From positions 2,921-10,674 of the forward strand of contig NYST01000003.1 of assembly GCA_002683155.1 (NCBI GenBank): a DNA stretch of 7,754 nucleotides. The letters run 5' to 3'. The first letter of the stretch is position 1. Each line of letters begins with the position of its first letter. The DNA comes from Methanobacteriota archaeon (GTDB lineage: Archaea; Thermoplasmatota; Poseidoniia; Poseidoniales; Thalassarchaeaceae). Made by a program: the position numbers and the translations under genes. Below, one piece after another: positions 1 to 5,448 of this stretch. Below the pieces are notes generated by a model, which made no database searches, was not told where the DNA came from, and worked only from the letters and a program-made list of their open reading frames with translations.

Positions 1-933
1 ATCTTCGAGACGCCCGCACCATCCATCTTCGACTGTTCCGATTGGGATCCGAATTGATGCACCTCTATCAGAAACTCCATAGGAAAATTCGTGGATCGAT
101 TGGGTCTCGTGGAGTCCAGTGAGCCTCTGTTCGTTGTGAGCCCCGTAGACGTCCATGTGCTTCTTGACGTTCCTACCAAACTCCTCGCAAACCCGGAAGA
201 AAACAGTCTCATCACCACAAGTTCTCAATGTAGTGTCGGAGAAATTGACGTGCATCCCAGATCCATTCCAGTCGGTTGCACCCAATGGCTTTGGATGCCA
301 TTCGATCGTGAGGCCGTACTTCTCTGCGTTTCTCTCAGCCAGATATCTAGCGACCCAGACTTCATCTCCAGCGTTTTTCGCACCCTTGGAGAAAATTTGG
401 AACTCCCACTGGCCTACTGCCACTTCTGCGTTGATTCCCTCGACATTTATTCCAGCGTCCAGGCACATGTCAAGATGAGTCTCTATTACCTCTCTACCGT
501 AAGCATTCTCTGCGCCCACGGAGCAGTAGAACTGGCCCTGTCCTGTAGCGTCATTAGGAAACCCAAGGGGAAGATTGGTTTCGGGGTCCCATAGGAAGTA
601 TTCCTGCTCATATCCGAACCAGAAGTCATCATCGTCTTCCTCGATCGTCGCACGGCCGTTAGTTGGATGGGGAGTGCCATCAGAATTGTAAACCTCGCAC
701 ATAACAAGGAATCCATTCAATCGATCGGGGTCTGGATAAATCGCTACTGGCTTCAGAAGGCAGTCCGATGAACCCCCCTCGGCTTGCTTTGTCGAGCTAC
801 CATCGAATGACCACATCTTGCAATCATCGAGATTTCCGGAGAAATCGGTTTCAATCATCGTCTTGCTTCTCATACTCTGTGTTGGTTCGAATCCATCGAG
901 CCAGATGTATTCCAATTTGGACTTAGTTGCCAT
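1..933 (-). CDS. glnA: Glutamine synthetase type II (GSII, eukaryote-like), 3' end cut by window edge
   Basis: The enzyme makes glutamine from glutamate, ammonium and ATP in the cytoplasm and is a main route of ammonium assimilation. I read 311 residues from the ATG at 931-933 to the window edge. The family is usually about 340 residues, so only a short C-terminal piece is missing. The N-terminus (KLEYIWLDG, then MRSKT) is of the GSII class rather than the GSI class usual in archaea. Family motifs in order: WSFDGSST at residues 41-48, GYEQEYFL at 107-114, GQWEFQIF at 174-181, WNGSGMHVNFS at 222-232, GLHET at 273-277 and DRGASIRIP at 289-297. No Shine-Dalgarno lies at a useful distance, and a TATA-like box centred about 27 nt upstream suggests a leaderless mRNA starting at or near the ATG. 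The gene is divergent from the MFS gene. Class assignment is firm; the symbol is generic. Confidence 0.96.
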   Translation of the reverse strand, partial: MATKSKLEYIWLDGFEPTQSMRSKTMIETDFSGNLDDCKMWSFDGSSTKQAEGGSSDCLLKPVAIYPDPDRLNGFLVMCEVYNSDGTPHPTNGRATIEEDDDDFWFGYEQEYFLWDPETNLPLGFPNDATGQGQFYCSVGAENAYGREVIETHLDMCLDAGINVEGINAEVAVGQWEFQIFSKGAKNAGDEVWVARYLAERNAEKYGLTIEWHPKPLGATDWNGSGMHVNFSDTTLRTCGDETVFFRVCEEFGRNVKKHMDVYGAHNEQRLTGLHETQSIHEFSYGVSDRGASIRIPIGTVEDGWCGRLED

Positions 934-956
934 GCCTCTTGTCCGAGAAAAGGCAG

Positions 957-966
957 TATATAGTTT
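957..966 (-). promoter_or_regulatory. Candidate archaeal TATA box for the glutamine synthetase gene
   Basis: On the minus strand this reads AAACTATATA. Its centre is about 27 nt before the A of the ATG at 933. Archaeal TATA boxes lie about 25-30 nt before the transcription start, so the start would fall at or next to the ATG, giving a leaderless transcript. The lack of a well-spaced Shine-Dalgarno fits this. The position is seen in the sequence; promoter activity is inferred. Confidence 0.5.
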
Positions 967-1008
967 GAACGATTGAGTAACAATCTATTAGAATTATGAT
1001 TGAAATAG

Positions 1009-1016
1009 TTATAAAA
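1009..1016 (+). promoter_or_regulatory. Weak candidate TATA box for the MFS gene
   Basis: TTATAAAA preceded by purine-rich GAAATAG, which could serve as a BRE. A transcription start about 27 nt downstream would fall near 1035-1042, leaving a leader of about 110 nt before the ATG at 1150. The surrounding DNA is so AT-rich that a chance match is quite possible. A second candidate, CTTTATTTG at 1138-1146, would suit only the later alternative starts. Confidence 0.25.
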
Positions 1017-1028
1017 ATTTAATTCATT

Positions 1029-1040
1029 GTACAATTGTAC
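1029..1040. promoter_or_regulatory. Perfect 12-bp palindrome GTACAATTGTAC, candidate operator
   Basis: The sequence equals its own reverse complement over all 12 bases. It lies in the divergent intergenic region between glutamine synthetase and the MFS gene, and overlaps the transcription start predicted from the TATA-like box at 1009-1016. A dimeric repressor site is a natural reading, but no regulator is identified. A related imperfect palindrome, AATTG-TT-CAATT, lies at 1064-1075. Confidence 0.3.
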
Positions 1041-1149
1041 TATTTTTTTAATTTTTATTTATTAATTGTTCAATTTTTTTAACGGTATGGTAATTTTCTG
1101 ATTCAAATGAGCACTCTCATTTTCGACTTTTACTCAACTTTATTTGCGG

Positions 1150-2433
1150 ATGGAATTGAATAGTGAGGGGCGCGGCAATCGTTCCATGAGCATGGCGGAG
1201 GCATGGAGAATAGCCGGATTCAGGAGGCTTGTAATTGGAAACGGTGTCAACATGCTTGGGACTGCAATTTTCTTCATTGGCATGGGATGGACAGTGTCCC
1301 AACTAGGGGGGTCTAAAGAGTACGGTTTGATTTTCACCTCGTATTTTCTTGGCCATCTGCCACTGCTACTCTATGGTGGCATGGTTGTTGATCGGATGCC
1401 GAGAAGAACTGTTGCCCTGGTAGCGGATATCGCCCAAGCAATTTTAGTAACCCTAGGAGTGATCGCAATTTCATTCGGGTTTGGGGAAATAAAGACTCTT
1501 CTTGTTGTCGCATTTTTCACAGGAGGTGCGGGGGCATTCTCGATTCCAGCCATTGGGGCTCTGGTTCCAGACCTTGTAGATGAGGAGTTGCTGCCTCAAG
1601 CCAATGCCATCAGGGGCGTGGCAATGACTGGGGCGTGGATGCTTGGGCCACTGATTGGGGGGTTCTCGGTAGCTGCATCTGGGATCGAGGTTTGCCTCAT
1701 TCTTGACGTTCTCACCTTCGCTTTCAGTGCAATGGTCCTCTGGACCATCCCGGAGATCGAAATAGAAAGGGAGGGAGGGGGCAACCTTCGTGAAGAGGTC
1801 AATGAGGCTTGGTCCTTCGTTAAGACGCAACCATGGCTTTTTGCGGGGATAGCGATGTTCATGGTTTGGCACATTGGCGACTCTGCTATCGAAATTGGGA
1901 TCCCCTTCATCATCGAGAACAATGGGCTTGGCGCTAAGGAGTTCGGCATCTTCGGGGCGGTTGGAGCGGCTGGAGCGATGATCGGATCAGTAATCGGTGG
2001 AATCAGGCCAGTTTCAAAGGAAATCAGGGGTTTGGTTTTCTATGTTCTAATTGGGGGGATAGCATGGTGCATGCTGATGTGGGCGATGCCGATCCCTTTC
2101 CTATTGATACTTGTATTCGTACTAATTGAGGGGGTTCTTGGGGGGACTCTTGGAGTCATATGGCGAACCACCATGTCTGATAGCGTCGACCAACACTTGC
2201 GAGGGCGAGTTAATTCGCTAGATGCGATAGGTTCACTGGTATTCATCCCGCTTTCACCACTCTTGGGCGGTTGGATGATTGAGGAGACTAATGTTCTAAC
2301 CACATTCGCTGTTGCTGTCTCTTTCATGGTGCTCACAACAATGGCTGGATTAGTCGTCCCCTCCTTCAGGAAATTCGAGAGAGTGGATTCTGACCTCTTC
2401 CCTATCGAGATGAGTCGAAGTCAATCCGGCTAA
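1150..2433 (+). CDS. MFS permease, MFS_3 / EntS-like, probable exporter
   Basis: The product is a 427-residue integral membrane protein of the major facilitator superfamily, with about 12 hydrophobic segments in two halves. Motif A of the family is clear in the loop after helix 2: GGMVVDRMPRR at residues 76-86. A polar stretch at about 201-225 is the usual central loop between halves. RGRV at 351-354 before helix 11 is typical of the MFS_3 / enterobactin-exporter-like branch, whose known members export small molecules; the substrate here cannot be told. I chose the ATG at 1150. A TTG lies two codons earlier at 1144, and ATGs at 1186 and 1192 still precede helix 1; none has a well-placed Shine-Dalgarno. 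The gene is divergent from glutamine synthetase, and its last 32 bp overlap the end of the convergent small membrane-protein gene. Confidence 0.87.
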   Translation: MELNSEGRGNRSMSMAEAWRIAGFRRLVIGNGVNMLGTAIFFIGMGWTVSQLGGSKEYGLIFTSYFLGHLPLLLYGGMVVDRMPRRTVALVADIAQAILVTLGVIAISFGFGEIKTLLVVAFFTGGAGAFSIPAIGALVPDLVDEELLPQANAIRGVAMTGAWMLGPLIGGFSVAASGIEVCLILDVLTFAFSAMVLWTIPEIEIEREGGGNLREEVNEAWSFVKTQPWLFAGIAMFMVWHIGDSAIEIGIPFIIENNGLGAKEFGIFGAVGAAGAMIGSVIGGIRPVSKEIRGLVFYVLIGGIAWCMLMWAMPIPFLLILVFVLIEGVLGGTLGVIWRTTMSDSVDQHLRGRVNSLDAIGSLVFIPLSPLLGGWMIEETNVLTTFAVAVSFMVLTTMAGLVVPSFRKFERVDSDLFPIEMSRSQSG

Positions 2434-2758
2434 TGTCCAAAGAGAACCACCGGTCATACATCCTCCGTTGGAAGTAAACGGCAAAACCTAGTAAGGTCCC
2501 ATATAGAACCCAGGAAAGAGTTGTCTTTCCAGTTATGAAGAGCACTTCGGTCAGGATTAGCCCATCAAACAAGATGCATCCGGAGATGTACAATGACCTC
2601 CCGAGAGTATGGAGGAGGGGTTCTCCTTCTTGGGCTAAAACCCACTTTATTCGATTCTCCCTTCGCCTGTCCGCTGCCCTCTTAAGCCTCCAAAATGCAG
2701 CCTTGGATTCTCCAGACTTATCGATGAACCCCGGCACATCTTCTTGGCCCTCCTCCAC
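2402..2758 (-). CDS. Small two-helix membrane protein of unknown function, last gene of the dpp operon
   Basis: I do not recognise the family. The frame encodes 118 residues from a GTG at 2758. A second GTG at 2737 (111 residues) has GGAGGAGGG at 2748-2756 about 10 nt upstream and could be the real start. The N-terminal third is polar and strongly basic (for example ADRRRENR near residues 29-36). Two hydrophobic segments follow at about residues 54-76 and 81-100, joined by a very short loop, so a hairpin with both ends in the cytoplasm is predicted. The tail is charged. The gene lies 60 bp after dppF on the same strand, an unusually wide gap for this operon. The frame upstream reads well if shifted by one base, so the annotated start may be an artefact (see findings). 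Its 3' end overlaps the convergent MFS gene by 32 bp. Confidence 0.6.
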   Translation of the reverse strand: MEEGQEDVPGFIDKSGESKAAFWRLKRAADRRRENRIKWVLAQEGEPLLHTLGRSLYISGCILFDGLILTEVLFITGKTTLSWVLYGTLLGFAVYFQRRMYDRWFSLDISRIDFDSSR

Positions 2759-2818
2759 GTGTCCGTTAGGGTTTCAGAGATAGTGATTGTCTCTAAGTTC
2801 GGAGAAGTGCTGGCTTCA

Positions 2819-3805
2819 TCACGAGTCATCTGTGCAACAAGGGCAGGGTTGCACCCAATGGCCGGGAGATACCTCCTTCAAGGACAAGTCCATTTCGACA
2901 CTCTGCTCCCAATCTGGATGCTGGACGCGCCTTCCGAATGCACATCCGGGAGGCGGATCAACGGGCGATGGCACGTCCCCCTCGAGGAAGTTATCATTTC
3001 TCGGCATTTTTGGATCTGAAATTGGGATGGCCGAAATTAGGGCTTTGGTGTACGCATGGCGAGGGTTCCGATAGATCTCGTCGGAATCCGCCAACTCGAC
3101 AATCTTGCCCAGGTACATTACCGCCACGCGGTCAGAGATATGCCGCACTACAGCAAGATCGTGGGTGATGAAGATGAAGGTCAGGTTGTGTTCCCTCTGA
3201 ATGGAGCTAAGGAGGTTTAGGACCTGTGCTTGGACTGAGACATCTAGTGCGCTTGTTGGCTCGTCGAGTAAAATGAATTCTGGATCAAGAGAGAGGGCCC
3301 TTGCTAGGGCGATTCTCTGCTTCTGGCCGCCTGAGAACTCGTGTGGGAATCGGTTCATGTGTTCCCTCTTCAGACCTACTGAGGACAGCAGTGATGCGAC
3401 TTTCTGAGTCAATTCGGCACCGTCGGCTACGCCGTTCACTTGCAGGGGTTCGCCGACTATTGAGCGAACTGACATTCGTGGGTTCATCGAACCGCCGGGA
3501 TCTTGGAAAACGATCTGCATTTTCTTTCTGACGTCCCTGTTCTTCATTTCACGGATGTTCTCACCATCATATATTATCGAACCAGAAGTAAGGGGGATCA
3601 GCCCCATAATCACCCTTCCCAGTGTTGTTTTACCACAACCGGACTCTCCCACGATGCCCAATGTCTCTCCCTTGTTGACGCTCAAGTTAACCCCATCTAC
3701 GGCCCTAACATGGGAGGTTTTCGCTGATAGCATTCCTGTGTTTACTGGGAACCACTTCTTCAGATCGCGAATATCGATCAATGGGGTTTCCGGACTTTCA
3801 GACAT
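2819..3805 (-). CDS. dppF: Oligopeptide/dipeptide ABC transporter ATPase, DppF/OppF type
   Basis: This is the second ATP-hydrolysing subunit of a peptide importer and acts on the cytoplasmic face with DppD. At 328 residues it has normal family length. Walker A GESGCGKTT is at 53-61, the Q-loop glutamine at Q101 in VFQDP, signature FSGGQKQR at 157-164, Walker B with DEP near 177-183, D-loop SALD at 185-188 and the H-loop histidine at H215 in THD. The C-terminal extension is of the oligopeptide-transporter type (NPRHAYTKAL from 247). It ends in an unusual tail with C288, C321, C323 and C324 instead of the usual Cys spacing. The ATG at 3805 overlaps the dppD stop by 8 bp and is preceded by GGAGTG at 3812-3817, six bases upstream, so translational coupling is likely. 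It is a useful internal control, as it lacks the insertions seen in DppD. Confidence 0.96.
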   Translation of the reverse strand: MSESPETPLIDIRDLKKWFPVNTGMLSAKTSHVRAVDGVNLSVNKGETLGIVGESGCGKTTLGRVIMGLIPLTSGSIIYDGENIREMKNRDVRKKMQIVFQDPGGSMNPRMSVRSIVGEPLQVNGVADGAELTQKVASLLSSVGLKREHMNRFPHEFSGGQKQRIALARALSLDPEFILLDEPTSALDVSVQAQVLNLLSSIQREHNLTFIFITHDLAVVRHISDRVAVMYLGKIVELADSDEIYRNPRHAYTKALISAIPISDPKMPRNDNFLEGDVPSPVDPPPGCAFGRRVQHPDWEQSVEMDLSLKEVSPGHWVQPCPCCTDDS

Positions 3806-5444
3806 TTAGTACACTCCATGCTTCATCTGAGCCGCCCACGCACTCCGGGCAGTTCTCGACCCAGTGTCCAGGGCTGATTTCCTCCATCTCTGGACGGGTG
3901 GATAGAGTGTCGCCAGTCCTACCCATTCGCTGGCAGAAACGGCATCCTGAGACGAAATCAGATGGTTGTGCGACTTGACCGGGTATTGCCGGTAGGACTG
4001 ATTTTCTCTCCGAATCCAGGCTAGGGCTGCTAGCTAGTAAGCCCCTGGTGTATGCGTGTCTTGGGTTGTCGAATAGCTCCCCTATTGGGGCCTTCTCCAC
4101 GACCCTGCCGGCGTACATCACCGTAACGAAGTCACACATCTCCGCAATAACCCCCAAGTCGTGAGTGATCAGCATTATCGAGGTGCCCTTTTCCTTCCTT
4201 AGATTGCGCATCAGGGATAGGATCTGGGCTTGAATGGTTACGTCTAGTGCAGTTGTTGGCTCGTCGGCGATCAACAGTTTAGGCTCACAAGACATCATCA
4301 TTGCGATCATCACCCTCTGGCGCATCCCTCCCGAGAGCTCATGTGGGAACATGGAAACAACTGATTCTGGGTTGGGTATCTGGACCTGCTTGAGAATCTC
4401 CACCACCTGGTCCCGGTGGTTCGGATCCAGCTTTAGGTAATCTGATGCAATCATCGAAGGGATTGCGAACATCGCAAAAACAGCAGTAATTGACATAAAA
4501 ACGGAAAATGGCATCCATAGGGCCAAGTAAAGAACCAAGGACAAAGAGAATGATGATGGCATAAGGGAAATGGCATGGGAGGCCCTATTCTGACCATCAT
4601 CGAGGCCGAGCGTTGCCAAGGCTGGCACCAGGGGGAAGAATATCCAGGACAGATTAATGGCTTTGAAACCTGAAACGAGTGATTTCTCATCCCAATCGGA
4701 AAGTGGTCCCGAGAATCCCTGGGCCAAGACCATTGCGAACAAGAATGAGGTGAAAAGGAGTTGCTGCTTCCTCTCCTTAAACAGTTGAATTAAGATCGAA
4801 AAAGGATAGAATAGTGCTCTAGAAATCCGTCCAAATTTGGAAATATCCCTAGGTGCGAGCCTGTCATGCTCACTCATAACTTCTGAGATTTGCTTCTCTA
4901 CGGAGTATAGTGGGTTTAGGGCAGTCATTGGTTCCTGGAAGATCATGCTAATCTCGTTCCCCCTAATGGTCCTCATGAATCGCTCGTGTGCCAATGCTGG
5001 AGTCTTGGATAGGAATGAAGTCAATACCCCCCCTATTAGAAGAGAAATTGAGATAAAAAGCAAGACTGCCCCTTGTACTGGTTCAATTAGAAGCCAGATA
5101 AACGATATTATAGAGAGGAATACGGAGGTCACGGAGACTCTAGTGGAAATAATTTCCAAGTTCTTGTTTCTCTCACTGGTGGTGAAGACCATTTCATCCC
5201 CGCAGAAGGTGATACTGCCTTCATCGACCTCGCATGTTGCTAGCCCTATGGCTGTGAGCGAGGTGACTGACTTGCCGCAACCCGATTCACCGACTATCCC
5301 CATAATCTGACCTTCTTCAACTGTCAGATTGACATCATGAAGGGCCTCTACCGGGCCATCCATGGTATCAAAGTGAACTCGTAAGTTGGAGATCTCGAGC
5401 AGTGGTGCCTTGTCGATTTTGTCTTCGCTTGTAGATTCCACCAT
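3798..5444 (-). CDS. dppD: Peptide ABC transporter ATPase, DppD/OppD type, with two membrane-helix insertions
   Basis: This is the first ATPase subunit of the peptide importer, but at 548 residues it is far longer than the usual 320-340. The catalytic set is complete: Walker A GESGCGKS at 52-59, Q-loop Q170 in IFQEP, signature LSGGMRQR at 370-377, Walker B with ADEP at about 390-396, D-loop ALD at 399-401 and H-loop H428. Insertion 1 (about 88-158) holds two hydrophobic segments at about 103-122 and 124-144. Insertion 2 (about 195-337) holds about four, at 229-245, 263-281, 298-315 and 316-333. The frame stays open throughout and no intein motifs are seen. The tail has CRFC at 501-504 and CPEC at 532-535, an altered version of the family's C-terminal cysteine motif. 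The ATG at 5444 is chosen over an upstream TTG at 5471 because AGGAGGT lies six bases before it; it starts 4 bp after the dppC stop. Family is firm; insertion topology is inferred. Confidence 0.95.
   Translation of the reverse strand: MVESTSEDKIDKAPLLEISNLRVHFDTMDGPVEALHDVNLTVEEGQIMGIVGESGCGKSVTSLTAIGLATCEVDEGSITFCGDEMVFTTSERNKNLEIISTRVSVTSVFLSIISFIWLLIEPVQGAVLLFISISLLIGGVLTSFLSKTPALAHERFMRTIRGNEISMIFQEPMTALNPLYSVEKQISEVMSEHDRLAPRDISKFGRISRALFYPFSILIQLFKERKQQLLFTSFLFAMVLAQGFSGPLSDWDEKSLVSGFKAINLSWIFFPLVPALATLGLDDGQNRASHAISLMPSSFSLSLVLYLALWMPFSVFMSITAVFAMFAIPSMIASDYLKLDPNHRDQVVEILKQVQIPNPESVVSMFPHELSGGMRQRVMIAMMMSCEPKLLIADEPTTALDVTIQAQILSLMRNLRKEKGTSIMLITHDLGVIAEMCDFVTVMYAGRVVEKAPIGELFDNPRHAYTRGLLASSPSLDSERKSVLPAIPGQVAQPSDFVSGCRFCQRMGRTGDTLSTRPEMEEISPGHWVENCPECVGGSDEAWSVLNV
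3812..3817 (-). promoter_or_regulatory. Shine-Dalgarno site of dppF
   Basis: GGAGTG on the minus strand, six bases before the ATG at 3805 and inside the end of dppD. It supports the chosen start and coupled translation. Confidence 0.6.
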
Positions 5445-5448
5445 GCCA

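Larger units (their letters stand above)
934..1149. other. AT-rich divergent intergenic region
   Basis: These 216 bases separate two divergent genes and hold no credible reading frame. The middle (about 980-1085) is strongly AT-rich. It contains the TATA candidates, the palindrome at 1029-1040, the imperfect palindrome at 1064-1075, two seven-T runs on the plus strand (1043-1049 and 1074-1080) and a GATTG/CAATC/GATTG cluster at 971-975, 981-985 and 998-1002. No tRNA, small RNA or riboswitch fold is recognisable. Confidence 0.8.

Noticed and set aside
91..594. 167-residue plus-strand frame opposite glutamine synthetase
   Set aside because: It is antisense to a confidently identified gene, resembles no family I know, and has no promoter or ribosome-binding signal.
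1064..1080. Hairpin terminator at the imperfect palindrome plus T-run
   Set aside because: The stem is at most five A/T-rich pairs with a two-base loop, too weak to fold, and no plus-strand gene ends upstream.
934..1149. Replication origin in the AT-rich intergenic region
   Set aside because: No ORB-type repeats and no Orc1/Cdc6 gene nearby; AT richness alone is normal for a divergent promoter region.
2729..2776. Programmed -1 frameshift site
   Set aside because: No X-XXY-YYZ slippery heptamer in the right frame and no clear downstream stem-loop; a plain indel or an alternative start is simpler.
2647..2829. A separate 60-residue gene after dppF
   Set aside because: Its second half is low-complexity basic sequence and overlaps the better-supported two-helix frame. 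It makes more sense as the displaced start of that gene.
4837..5310. 157-residue plus-strand frame opposite dppD
   Set aside because: It is the complement of conserved and membrane-coding dppD sequence, which explains its open frame and hydrophobic stretches.
3798..5444. Inteins or in-frame introns as the source of the DppD and DppC insertions
   Set aside because: The insertions show no Cys/Ser start, no HN-C/S/T end and no homing-endonuclease blocks, and they consist largely of membrane-type segments. They read as permanent parts of the proteins.
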